The position numbers and the translations under genes were made by a program. The notes beneath the pieces are model-generated. The model was not told the DNA's origin. It saw only the letters and a program-made list of their open reading frames with translations, and did no database searches. A stretch of DNA of 64,000 bases from JANQHS01 sp965227315 (lineage in GTDB: Bacteria > Bacteroidota > Bacteroidia > Cytophagales > CCMP332): NCBI GenBank assembly GCA_965227315.1, contig OZ245737.1, positions 1,488,001 to 1,552,000 of the forward strand, in the 5' to 3' direction. Within the stretch, counting starts at the first letter, position 1. Every line of letters begins with the position of its first letter. This document shows, in pieces, positions 1 through 10,000 of the stretch.

Positions 1-629
1 CGGTAATGCCCTCCAAGCTGATGCTGGAAAAATTTGACATAATCCTTTACAAACACCCAGGAAATCGAAGCAAAACAATACAGTGCGAATGCATAGATAT
101 GCTGAAACCTGTGAATCCACCATAGTTTCTGGGTAGGTTCCATCCTTAAGATCGGAGGCTGATTGAGATCCTCATCGTGATGTGGGATGTTGGTATAGGT
201 ATGGTGAACAATATTGTGACTGATGCTCCAAACATAATCGTTGGCTCCAACCAGATTGAAGAATATACCAATCCTCTTATTCAATTTGGAATTCTTGGTA
301 TAAGAACCATGGATAGCATCATGACCGATATTCAACCCGATCATAGCCGTGAAAAAACCATGAAACAAAGCCAGCAATAACATACCCACAGGGCTGATCA
401 TGTTCGACAGGATCAGAAAATAGGTTCCCATCCACCCTGACAGGATCAAAATGGTCTTTAAAACCATTTCGGAATTGGCATTTTTCGAAATGTTATTGGT
501 TTTGAAATACTGGTCCACCCTGTCCATTACATCCTTTTGAAAACTTTTCACCTGAAGTTTTTCAAAGGTGACTTTTTGGAAAGGAATTTTTTCGCGGAAA
601 TATTCCTGCTTCTCAACGACTGTATTCAT
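1..629 (-). CDS. Fatty acid desaturase, 5' part (cut by window edge)
   Basis: Membrane-bound di-iron desaturase acting on acyl lipids or acyl-CoA. The frame opens at the ATG whose complement is at 627-629 and runs off the left edge, giving about 209 residues. Two of the three histidine boxes are visible: HDAIH at about residues 103-107 and HNIVHH at about 138-143. A hydrophobic stretch lies just before the first box (about 56-100), as in linoleoyl-CoA-type desaturases. The following residues (HHDEDLNQPPILR) are typical of the front-end/linoleoyl-CoA desaturase group. The third His box and the C-terminus lie outside the window. The family call is firm; the position of the introduced double bond cannot be told. 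It is transcribed away from the neighbouring propeller gene, separated from it by 176 bases without a gene. Confidence 0.85.
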   Translation of the reverse strand, partial: MNTVVEKQEYFREKIPFQKVTFEKLQVKSFQKDVMDRVDQYFKTNNISKNANSEMVLKTILILSGWMGTYFLILSNMISPVGMLLLALFHGFFTAMIGLNIGHDAIHGSYTKNSKLNKRIGIFFNLVGANDYVWSISHNIVHHTYTNIPHHDEDLNQPPILRMEPTQKLWWIHRFQHIYAFALYCFASISWVFVKDYVKFFQHQLGGHY

Positions 630-768
630 GGGCCTATCGAAAAGCCGTTTTTTGAGGGTTTTCCTTGCTAAAATGAGCTAAAATTCCTCCTACGGCAATT
701 CGGCCGCAAGATACGATATATTTATCCCAGAAACCCCATTAATGATCAAAGCCAGGAAACAGGGTAAG

Positions 769-800
769 AAAAAAGGGAAGATTGTTTTAACCTTCCCTTG
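769..800 (-). terminator. Rho-independent terminator of the VPS10-like gene
   Basis: On the minus strand an 8-bp perfect stem (AAGGGAAG / CTTCCCTT) closes an 11-12-base loop and is followed by a T-rich run. It lies 6 bases past the stop codon of the minus-strand gene at 806-4009. Confidence 0.8.
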
Positions 801-805
801 ATTCA

Positions 806-3800
806 TCATTCGGATCTTTCAAGTGTTTTCAAATCTCCGAACGGGCTTAAGTTGGCTTCCTTTACATGTTCCCTGAAGGGATCGTAGGTCTCCTTCATGA
901 ATTTGTCTATTCTTTCCACACCCTTGTTATAGGCCTTTTTGCCATCTTCCAGCAGAAGCTTTTGGTTCTGCCCAGGCGGATCAAGTGCGGTGTAAATCGA
1001 GCCATTGGCCTGACTCACCTTATGCCAGATCTTATGTCCCCAACGAACTATGCCCTTTGTTTCCCTTTTTCCCATGACCATTTCCATGAGGTTGTTCAAA
1101 GAATCATTCACCGTTTTGATCTCCTTTTTGAGATCGGCATAGGTAGTGTCCTTATCATCCTTTGGCATCAGCTTGCTGACCTTGTCGGTCTCTTTCTTGG
1201 TATCCCGGAGCAGATCCATCATGGCTGCGGTTTGGCCGATCAGTTTTTCGACCTGTTTTTGTATCGAGATCAAAGCTTCGATATCCTGATCAGAAATATC
1301 TATCCTGGGATCCCAGACCACCTCAATTTCCGAGCTGGCCGTAGCCTCTCCATACTTAAACTCGAGCCGATACTTTCCGGGCCTGACATTGTTTCCCGGC
1401 CTTTCAGCACCTGATCTATCCGGATCATCCCAGGAAGGCCAGTAAGGACCTTTCTCATCCATGTTCCAATAAATGGTGTTCACCCCGGAATCAGGATATT
1501 GCCTCAAGGTTCGGATCAGTCGATCACCATCATAGATCCTTAGGTAAACGCTATCGGGATTGGCTCCTTTTTCCGGTTTTTTGGCTTTGGGTTTCTCCTC
1601 TTTTTTGTCGACGGAAGGTTTTTGCTTTTTCCTGGCTTCAGCCTTTTTGCCCTCCTTTACGAAATACCGGATTCTGGCCTGAGACCATCTGTTCTGTCCG
1701 GAGAACATATCATTTGAGGCAGAGAAATACCCCCTTGGCCCCTTGGTTTCCACGTTATAGGCAGTGGGAGGATTGAATGCGACCAGATTGGAATTCATGA
1801 CGGCATCATCCCCGGCGATCGCCCTCAACGGCCTGATATCATCAATTACCCAGGCCGCTCTTCCAAATGTACCGATGATGAGGTCAGCTTCCCTTTCCTG
1901 GATTTTCAGGTCCATGGTGGAAACCGTAGGATATCCCTCAGTCCATTTATTCCAGGTAGTCCCCTTATCAAAGCTGACATACAGGTGAAATTCGGTTCCC
2001 AGGAACAGTAGATCTTCCTGAACGGGATCCTGAACAACACTCAGGCAATAGCCCCATACCTTATCTTCTGAAACCAGGTTCTTCCAGGTCTTCCCACCAT
2101 CAGCCGTATGATACAAATATGGCTTCCAATCACCCTGTCTGTAATTGTTCAATATGACGAAGGCCTCATTTTCATTGTGTTTTGATGCCTCGATATGGGG
2201 AACCCAGCAATTCTCCGGAAGGCCTTTCATTCTGGGTGTATTGTTCGTCCATGTTTTTCCTCCATCCATGGTAAGCTGAACATTGCCATCATCCGTTCCA
2301 ACCCAGATCACGTCTTTCTTCACCGGGCTAGGGCAAATAGAGATGATGGAAGTATAATTCTCAGCATTGGTCACATCCAAAGTCAGTCCACCACTTTCAT
2401 ATTGGTTTTGCTTGGTGCTGTCGTCAGTAGTCAGGTCCGGTGATATGATGGTCCAGTTACGGCCTCTATCCGTACTCTTGTGCAGATACTGGCTTCCATA
2501 ATAAATGGTACCCGAGTTGAAGGGGTCCTGGGCTATGCCGGCATTCCAGTTAAACCTCAATTCTTCACCATCCGGATGAATGGGCTTGATGTTCAAGGCC
2601 TGCCCCGTAAGATCGTCCCATCTGCCAAGATTTCCACCCTGCCACATGGCATAACCATACCTTGAATCATCGGGATCGGGAACCACATCAAATCCATCTC
2701 CTCCGTACAATCCGCTCCATTCATTATTCAGGATCCCACCCCATTTCCATGTATATCCGGGGCCTTTCCAGGAGCCATTGTCCTGCATTCCTCCATAGAT
2801 ATGATAGGGAAGGTCGTTGTCCACATTGATGTGGTAAAACTGCGCGAGGGGTAAATTCTCAACAAAAAACCACTTGTTTCCTCCATCCCTAGTGATCGCC
2901 AGACCACCGTCATTTCCGGTAATCACATGTTTGGGGTTGTTGGGGTTGATATAAAAGCTTTGATGATCCGGGTGCACTCCACTACCCCAGTCAACAAAGG
3001 AACCCCAGGTTTTTCCTCCATCTCTGGATACCGTCACATTGGAATGAATACTGTAAATGACATCCTCATTGGATGGATCGGCATAGATATCCGCATAATA
3101 GAACGGCCTGTTTCCGAAATTTCCTTTTTGGGAGATCTTTCGCCATTTGTTACCACCATCATCCGACCTGTATATACCATTCTTCTTTGCCTCGATGAAG
3201 GCATAGCAAACCCGTGGATTACTCGCGGCAAAACTCACCCCGATCCTTCCCAGCTCTCCTTTCGGAAGTCCATCCTTATCCGTTTTCTTTTTCCAGGTTT
3301 CACCCCCGTCATAGGTAATGTACAAACCAGACCCAGGTCCTCCGGATTTAAAAAAGTATGGCCAACGCCGGAATTCCCACATGGCGGCCAACATCTTGTT
3401 GGGGTTATTAGGGTCCATTACCAGATCTGCGATCCCGGTTTTCTGATCAACAAACAGGATCCTTTCCCAGGTATCACCTCCATTGGTGGTCTTATACACT
3501 CCTCTTTCGGTGCTTTCATTCCAGGCCGGTCCCTGGGCTCCAACGATTATTGTTTTCGGATCATCGGGGTGGATAATGATGCGGTGAATATTTTGGGTCT
3601 GCTCAAGGCCCATATGCGTCCATGTTTTGCCCCGGTCGATTGACCTGTAAATGCCATAGCCGGAAGTCTGACTGTTTCTTGGGTTTCCTTCTCCGGTGCC
3701 AACCCAGATCTCATCGGGGTTCTTTTGGTTCACCGCAAGGGCTCCGATTGAAGCAGCCTTTTCGTTTTCCATTATGGGTTCCCAGGTTGTCCCTCCGTTC

Positions 3801-4009
3801 TCAGATCTCCAAAGCCCACCGGAAGCCGCTCCTGCGTAGATCACATCCGGGGTGGATTGAACCACTTCAATGGCCGCCACTCTGCCGGACATTCCGGCCG
3901 GTCCAACACTTCTTGGACTCATATTTTCGAAAAGGCTCATATCTACTTTCTGGGCAGAAAGGGCCATGGGAAGAAAAAATACTGTAGCTAAAAGTCTGCT
4001 TAGTTTCAT
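806..4009 (-). CDS. VPS10/sortilin-like Asp-box propeller exported protein
   Basis: A 1067-residue exported protein of the type usually annotated in Bacteroidota as 'VPS10 domain-containing / glycosyl hydrolase, BNR repeat'. The N-terminus is a clear signal peptide (MKLSRLLATVFFLPMALSAQ). Residues about 25-730 carry many Asp-box repeats of the form SxDGGxTW (for example RSIDRGKTW, TTNGGDTW, TYDGGETW, TMDGGKTW), which predict one or two beta-propellers. At about 820-900 there is an Ig-like segment resembling the FlgD Ig fold (VYLRIYDG, IRTLRQYPDSGVNTIYWNMD). The last 150 residues are helical and charged. No glycosidase catalytic residues can be assigned, so an enzymatic role is not supported; a binding or scaffold role at the cell surface is equally possible. 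No T9SS tail was seen. It stands alone on the minus strand with its own terminator. Confidence 0.8.
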   Translation of the reverse strand: MKLSRLLATVFFLPMALSAQKVDMSLFENMSPRSVGPAGMSGRVAAIEVVQSTPDVIYAGAASGGLWRSENGGTTWEPIMENEKAASIGALAVNQKNPDEIWVGTGEGNPRNSQTSGYGIYRSIDRGKTWTHMGLEQTQNIHRIIIHPDDPKTIIVGAQGPAWNESTERGVYKTTNGGDTWERILFVDQKTGIADLVMDPNNPNKMLAAMWEFRRWPYFFKSGGPGSGLYITYDGGETWKKKTDKDGLPKGELGRIGVSFAASNPRVCYAFIEAKKNGIYRSDDGGNKWRKISQKGNFGNRPFYYADIYADPSNEDVIYSIHSNVTVSRDGGKTWGSFVDWGSGVHPDHQSFYINPNNPKHVITGNDGGLAITRDGGNKWFFVENLPLAQFYHINVDNDLPYHIYGGMQDNGSWKGPGYTWKWGGILNNEWSGLYGGDGFDVVPDPDDSRYGYAMWQGGNLGRWDDLTGQALNIKPIHPDGEELRFNWNAGIAQDPFNSGTIYYGSQYLHKSTDRGRNWTIISPDLTTDDSTKQNQYESGGLTLDVTNAENYTSIISICPSPVKKDVIWVGTDDGNVQLTMDGGKTWTNNTPRMKGLPENCWVPHIEASKHNENEAFVILNNYRQGDWKPYLYHTADGGKTWKNLVSEDKVWGYCLSVVQDPVQEDLLFLGTEFHLYVSFDKGTTWNKWTEGYPTVSTMDLKIQEREADLIIGTFGRAAWVIDDIRPLRAIAGDDAVMNSNLVAFNPPTAYNVETKGPRGYFSASNDMFSGQNRWSQARIRYFVKEGKKAEARKKQKPSVDKKEEKPKAKKPEKGANPDSVYLRIYDGDRLIRTLRQYPDSGVNTIYWNMDEKGPYWPSWDDPDRSGAERPGNNVRPGKYRLEFKYGEATASSEIEVVWDPRIDISDQDIEALISIQKQVEKLIGQTAAMMDLLRDTKKETDKVSKLMPKDDKDTTYADLKKEIKTVNDSLNNLMEMVMGKRETKGIVRWGHKIWHKVSQANGSIYTALDPPGQNQKLLLEDGKKAYNKGVERIDKFMKETYDPFREHVKEANLSPFGDLKTLERSE

Positions 4010-4118
4010 TTATGTTGGTTTTTTGAAGCACCGAAAATAAGAATTGAACCAGACACCCATCATTTTTTTCCACGGGAGGTCAATTCAAAGGGACAGCGAA
4101 ACTTTTAAACATACCTGA

Positions 4119-4472
4119 ATGGATAATGTGCTGGACATTTTCATGGCAAAAGAGGAGCCCAATCAATCCTGTTTTTTAGTTCTCAGAAGTATTATTTTGG
4201 AATCGCACCCCGACATGCAGGAAACCCTGAAGTACGGTATGCCCTGCTATACCTTTAAAGGCAAGCACCTCTTCTATCTGTGGGAAGACAAAAAGACCGG
4301 TTGGCCCTATATTCTTTTTGTCGACGGGCAATTGATGGATCACCCGAAACTAAGTCAAGGCAAGCGAGCCCGAATGAAGATCTACTATCAGGATCCTACT
4401 ATCGACCTTGACCTTGATGAGATCAAGGATTTGCTTAATTCCGCTTTAGAACTCCGTCTTTCTTCAGATTAA
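4119..4472 (+). CDS. DUF1801 (YdhG-like) small protein
   Basis: A 117-residue cytoplasmic protein resembling the DUF1801/YdhG family, recognised from the spaced motif LKYGMPCYTFKGKHLFYL near residues 37-55, where an aromatic-rich strand follows a short helical N-terminus. The biochemical role of the family is unknown. It lies divergently from the VPS10-like gene and is followed by a small membrane protein 54 bases downstream. A second, more distant member of the same family is at 24561-24926. Confidence 0.7.
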   Translation: MDNVLDIFMAKEEPNQSCFLVLRSIILESHPDMQETLKYGMPCYTFKGKHLFYLWEDKKTGWPYILFVDGQLMDHPKLSQGKRARMKIYYQDPTIDLDLDEIKDLLNSALELRLSSD

Positions 4473-4525
4473 ACTGATAAAAGTCATCTCCGATGGCTTT
4501 CCAATTTTTTAAAATTGAATCTCAA

Positions 4526-5029
4526 ATGAGCAATGATCAGTCCATAACGCATATCAGGCCCAGGTTTCGATTCACGCTTTCCTTATCGGAGGAGGAGGTA
4601 CACCAACGAATTACCCAACAGAAAGACAAGGACGATTACCTGATCGTCAGAACCGAGGGCGATCAATACAAATTGGATATCCCGATTAAGGACAGACATT
4701 ATTGGACGCCACAAATGAGCTTCCGGGTCGAAAAGGATTGGGATGATCCAACAAAAACGGAAGTGAGAGGGTTGATCGGGCCGAGGCCGGCAGTCTGGAC
4801 CATGTTCACCCTGATCTACCTGGCCATCGGCACGCTTGGATTCTCACTATCATTTTGGGGCCTTTCCAAATGGATGCTTGGAGAGTTCTCACAATGGGTT
4901 TGGGCCTTTCCAATCTCATTGTTGATCATGCTCACCGCATACAGGGCGGGCAAATACGGTGAAAAACTCGGCCATGACCAAATGGAGGTCCTGAAAGATT
5001 TTTTAAGAGCATCTTTGCCGCTCGATTAA
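4526..5029 (+). CDS. Hypothetical protein with two membrane segments
   Basis: No family recognised. The 167-residue product has an N-terminal soluble part of about 85 residues (RFRFTLSLSEEEVHQRI...). Two predicted membrane helices follow (about 93-118 and 124-144), then a short basic/polar tail. The start at 4526 (MSNDQS) is preferred; an in-frame ATG at 4493 would add 11 residues. It sits 18 bases upstream of the S9 peptidase on the same strand and may share its transcript. Confidence 0.55.
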   Translation: MSNDQSITHIRPRFRFTLSLSEEEVHQRITQQKDKDDYLIVRTEGDQYKLDIPIKDRHYWTPQMSFRVEKDWDDPTKTEVRGLIGPRPAVWTMFTLIYLAIGTLGFSLSFWGLSKWMLGEFSQWVWAFPISLLIMLTAYRAGKYGEKLGHDQMEVLKDFLRASLPLD

Positions 5030-5046
5030 CACCATAACAATAGATC

Positions 5047-6942
5047 ATGAAACTTTTCTTTTCCCTGTTGATTAGCTTACTGTTCGCCGCCCAATCCATC
5101 GGCCAGGTGATGACCCCTGAATTGCTTTGGTCTCTAAAAAGGGTATCCCCAATTGGACTGAGTAACGACGGGCAATCTGTCATTTATGCCGAAACAATCT
5201 ACGATGCATCCTCTAACACCAAGGAAACCAAAACCTACTCTATTCCTATTGGCGGAGGTGAACCGGAAGAGGTCGCGGATTACTCAGGAATTTATACCGA
5301 TCCGGATATTTCTCCTGATGGCAAATCCAAACTGACCGCCAAGCAGGTGAAGTTGACCAAGGTATTTGGAAGTGACTTTTATCCCGATATGAATGAGTCG
5401 GATGTCTATATCTATGATCGACTGGACTACCGCCATTGGGATAAATGGGAAGACGGAAGTTATTCGCATGTCTTCATCTTAAACACTTCTGATCCTGAGG
5501 GAAAGGGCATTGATATTATGGAAGGGGAAACCTACGATTGCCCTCAGCAACCTTTCGGCGGGTCCGAGGACTACATCTGGAATCCGGACGGTAGCCAGGT
5601 GATCTATGTTTCGAAAAAGAAATTTGGAACCGCCTATGCGACCAGCACCAACACCGACCTCTACGCTTATGATGTAAAGAGCAAGAAAACCACTAACCTG
5701 ACGGAAAACAATGCGGGATACGATATGAATCCTGCTTTCTCTTCAACTGGTATGCTCGCTTACACCCAAATGGAGGAGGATGGTTATGAATCCGACAAAA
5801 ACGACCTGGTCATATTACAGGATGGCCAGAAAACGAATCTGACCAAGGACTGGGATGAAACCGTCCTTTCCTTCGCCTGGGATAACTCCGGAACCAAAAT
5901 TCTATTTATCGCTCCTATCGCAGGAACGAAACAGTTGTTTGAGACATCACTTCCGAAAAAAGGAAAGGCAGCTGAGATCAAGCAGTTGACGGATGGGCAG
6001 TTTGACATCACCGGCATTGTAGGCCAATCGAAAAACACCTTGGTAGTGACCAGGACCGACATGAACCATGCCACGGAGATCTACACTCTGGATATGAAAA
6101 AAGGAAAACTCTCCCAGCTCACACATGCCAACGACCAAGCCTACTCGAAGATCAAAATGGGTGAGGTCAAGAAGAGAATGATCAAAACCACGGATGGCAA
6201 GGACATGACGACCTGGATAATCTACCCACCTGATTTCGATCCTTCCAAGAAATATCCAACACTTCTTTACTGCCAGGGAGGGCCACAGTCTCCTCTTTCG
6301 CAGTTTTACTCTTTCCGTTGGAATTTCCAATTGATGGCGGCCAATGGGTATATCATTGTTGCACCCAACCGCAGAGGAATGCCCGGACATGGTGTGGAGT
6401 GGAATGAGCAGATAAGCGGAGATTATGGGGGTCAAAATATGAAGGATTACCTATCGGCTATCGACGAACTGGCCAAAGAGGAATATGTGGACAAGGATAA
6501 GCTTGGCTGTGTTGGAGCAAGTTATGGTGGTTATTCGGCATTTTACCTGATGGGGACCCACGAAGGCAGATTCAAGACCTTCATAGCTCATGACGGGATC
6601 TTCAATTGGCGCAGCATGTTCGGTACAACCGAGGAGATTTTCTTCGCCAACAAGGACATGGGCGGCCCCTACTGGGATGAGAAATTCTCCAAATCCTATA
6701 ACGAGTTTAACCCTATCTCCAAAGTGAACAACTGGGACACTCCTATTTTGATCATCCAGGGCGGAAAAGATTACAGGGTGCCGATCGGACAGGGTTTGGA
6801 AGCATTTCAAGCAGCACAATTGAAAGGATTGAGAAGCAAATTGCTCTACTTTCCGGAAGAAAATCACTGGATCCTTTCAGCCCAAAACGGCATCATCTGG
6901 CAAAGGGAATTCTTTTCCTGGCTGGATGAGTTTTTGAAATAA
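5047..6942 (+). CDS. S9 family peptidase (dipeptidyl-peptidase-like)
   Basis: An exported serine peptidase of the prolyl-oligopeptidase clan, 631 residues, with a signal peptide (about 1-19, ending SIGQ). Residues about 25-370 form the beta-propeller (repeated YDxxSxxxTNLT, PDGSQVIYVS, NPAFSSTG). Residues about 380-631 form the alpha/beta-hydrolase domain. The catalytic triad is visible: Ser492 in GASYGGYS, Asp575 in GGKDYRVP and His607 in EENHW. These enzymes release dipeptides or short peptides from oligopeptides in the periplasm; specificity is not shown. Its length and layout are normal for DPP IV/acylaminoacyl-peptidase-like S9 members. The next gene begins 105 bases downstream. Confidence 0.9.
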   Translation: MKLFFSLLISLLFAAQSIGQVMTPELLWSLKRVSPIGLSNDGQSVIYAETIYDASSNTKETKTYSIPIGGGEPEEVADYSGIYTDPDISPDGKSKLTAKQVKLTKVFGSDFYPDMNESDVYIYDRLDYRHWDKWEDGSYSHVFILNTSDPEGKGIDIMEGETYDCPQQPFGGSEDYIWNPDGSQVIYVSKKKFGTAYATSTNTDLYAYDVKSKKTTNLTENNAGYDMNPAFSSTGMLAYTQMEEDGYESDKNDLVILQDGQKTNLTKDWDETVLSFAWDNSGTKILFIAPIAGTKQLFETSLPKKGKAAEIKQLTDGQFDITGIVGQSKNTLVVTRTDMNHATEIYTLDMKKGKLSQLTHANDQAYSKIKMGEVKKRMIKTTDGKDMTTWIIYPPDFDPSKKYPTLLYCQGGPQSPLSQFYSFRWNFQLMAANGYIIVAPNRRGMPGHGVEWNEQISGDYGGQNMKDYLSAIDELAKEEYVDKDKLGCVGASYGGYSAFYLMGTHEGRFKTFIAHDGIFNWRSMFGTTEEIFFANKDMGGPYWDEKFSKSYNEFNPISKVNNWDTPILIIQGGKDYRVPIGQGLEAFQAAQLKGLRSKLLYFPEENHWILSAQNGIIWQREFFSWLDEFLK

Positions 6943-7047
6943 GGTGATTTTTCAGCGGTTTTTTTAGCTAAAAACACATTTTCATTGATGAACTTTGGAG
7001 TTGGACAGGGTTTGCGCCCTATCTCCAACTTCAAGAACAGGAAGTAT

Positions 7048-10000
7048 ATGATAAGAAGAATAATTTTCGCCTATACCTTATTTTTTTGTTTCAGCCATGC
7101 ATACTCCCAATCACCTGGGGATACACTGGAAATTGAAACCTTCAATTACACCCAGACCTATGGCGTAAATCAATGGTCACCCGGCATCAGGGATACCATG
7201 ATCGATTTCCCTGACCTTCCGGGCGTGACCTATGAAAAGATCCTGATGACCTATAACATGAGGTGCAAAGATGGTTTGGTTTCCAATTCTTCACCAGGCA
7301 ATCGGGACCGCGGTTGCGGGGAATGGGATATTTCCTGCAACACATATGTTACCGACTCCACCCTTGTGGACTCTCTTGCCAGAAAACATCCCGATCATAC
7401 CATATCGGGGTTTTCCGGAACAAGCTATAACTATGTGAGCAGTCCCCTGAACGACTATTACCAGGTGCTTCAGCAGGCGGTAAGCATCAACAGCGTTGTT
7501 TCGGAGACTTCCCATACCATAGGTACGGGAACCCTGGATCAATTGCAGACCTTCCCGGGTCAAACACAGAATTCAAAGTCGCAGTATCTCTTTCTCGCAT
7601 CTGAACTAAGCACAGCCGGATTGACGGCGGGGAGCATTGATGCCATTTCGATCGAGACAGACAACGCAAGCGGAAATATTCAACACCTGCGGATCAGGAT
7701 CAAAGAATCCTCAAAGACCACCTTGAACGCATCAGATCCGGACCTCGGCGGCTTTTCGGAAGTCTATTTTCATGATCTTGCACTGAGCAATGGGGTCAAT
7801 AAGATTCCTTTTCACACACCATTCAACTGGAATGGCAGCTCCAATCTGATCGTTGAATTCACATATTCAGGGGCTGGAAATCCGGCCGGCATCGTCTTGG
7901 ATGGAAATTCAACAACCGGCGATATGGGGCTGTCATCAAAAAATGATCAGCATTTTCATTTTGATGGAAGCAATTACATTGAGGCCGACAACTACAAGGG
8001 GATCTCGGGCAACGGCGACAGAACGATTGAAGCATGGATCAAAACATCCGTTTCGGATCCGGAGATCGTTGGCTGGGGCTTAAATGCTTCTTCCCAAAAA
8101 TGGACATTCAGAATAAACGGAGATGGAACCATCAGAGCTGAGGTGAATGGTGGTTTTATTTTTGGAACTACCGCTGTGGACGATGACCAATGGCATCATG
8201 TTGCCGTGGTATTCTCAGGCACAAACATCAACCAGGCATTGTTGTATGTCGATGGAAATCTTGAAGTCGTAGGCGGCAGCCAGGGCCATACTGTAAATAC
8301 GGCTTCTTCACTAAACCTCCGGATCACCAGGGGGGCAAACAATACCTATTTCGAAGGAATCATCGATGAGGTCAGGGTTTGGAGCTCCGCACTTAACCAA
8401 AGCACACTACAGGATTGGATGCACAGGGACATTGATGCAAATCACCCGAATTATGCAAACCTTGAGGTCTATTATCCCTTGGACGGTGGGTCTGTGATCA
8501 TGGATCATAGCCCGAACGGAAGAAATGCAAGCATCATCAATGGTCCAAAATGGAGACCGGCACCGGGGATCGATCATTTTAAGAATATGGTGAACCTGCA
8601 GGAAAGACCGAATGCTATATTTCACCGTGGCAATTACAACCTGACGGTCAGCAACGATACCGTTGTGGATACACTGCAAAGGTTTGCTAACACCGTAACT
8701 CAATATCAGGTGTTTCCAAAATATGGGACCATGGAGCATGACAGTATCGGCGCAATTTCGACGAACAGTTACTGGGAGGCGATGGATGAAAATCTTTACG
8801 ATCCCTCAGGAGCTTTACTGAATACCATCACGGTTAATGCCACCGGAAACATCACTGTTGCACAATTGGATTACTTCCAGAGGTATCCGAGTAAATTCGA
8901 GATCATGTCGTTTGTGACTCCATACGGACTTGGCTTGAACCTTGGTCAAAAAGGAAAAACCTGGACCTTCGATGTCACCGATTATGCACCCATTCTAAAG
9001 GGAAGGAAAAGAATGACGATCGAAAGAGGAGGGCAATGGATGGAAGATATGGATATTCGTTTTCACTATATCGTCGGAACGCCGCCAAGAGATGTCCATT
9101 CCATACAGCAGTTGTGGAGAGTGGAAAAGAAAGGCTACCAGGTGATCCAGAATGAGGAGAGCTTTGAAGCAAGGGATGTAATGATGAGCAGCGGATCGGT
9201 CGGGTTCAAAATAAGATCGGTCGTGACCGGGCATGGTCAGCAGGGCGAGTTCATCCCCAGATGGCATTATATCAACCTGGATGGCGGAAGCAACGATTTT
9301 CAATATCAGGTTTGGCAGGAATGCGGTGACAATCCCATTTTTCCTCAGGGCGGAACATGGATCTATGACCGTGCCGGCTGGTGTCCGGGCATGCCTAGTA
9401 CCCTTTTTGAATTTGATATCACTCCTCTGGTCACCCCTGGCCAAAGCACCAATATCGATTATGGAGTTTTAAATGCCAGCGGTGCTTCGAATTACATAGT
9501 CAACAACCAGCTTGTTAGCTATGGTGCAGCAAATTTCATTACTGATGCTGCACTTGTGGATGTAAAAAACCCTACCAACAGAGTGGAATACTCAAGAAAG
9601 AATCCTGCCTGTATTGATCCGATCGTAGTGATCAGGAATACCGGCAGTGATACATTGACCTCTCTTGATATCAGATACTGGGTCAATGATTCCACCCATT
9701 CTTCGACCTTCAATTGGACCGGAACAATTCCCTTTATGGCGGAGGAAAGCATTTCTCTTCCAACCGCATCGATCTGGCAAGGAATGAATGTCGGGAATAA
9801 TATTTTCCATGCTGAAATTTCAAACCCCAACGGAAGCAATGATGAATATGCATTCAACAACCATATCCAAACCAATTTCGAAGCCCCGAAAGTGCTTCCG
9901 GGTAAGATCATGATCGTATTCAAAACCAATAATGTGCCTTGGGAGAGCAGCTATGAATTGCTTGATGATCAGGGAACTGTTATTACATCAAGTGGATCCC

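Noticed and set aside
177..380. A 67-codon + strand frame at the left edge
   Set aside because: It lies antisense to the desaturase, whose His boxes are encoded on the minus strand here.
866..3987. Several long + strand open frames opposite the VPS10-like gene (up to 238 codons)
   Set aside because: They lie antisense to a clear 1067-residue coding region; compositions are those of antisense frames, and no motif is present.
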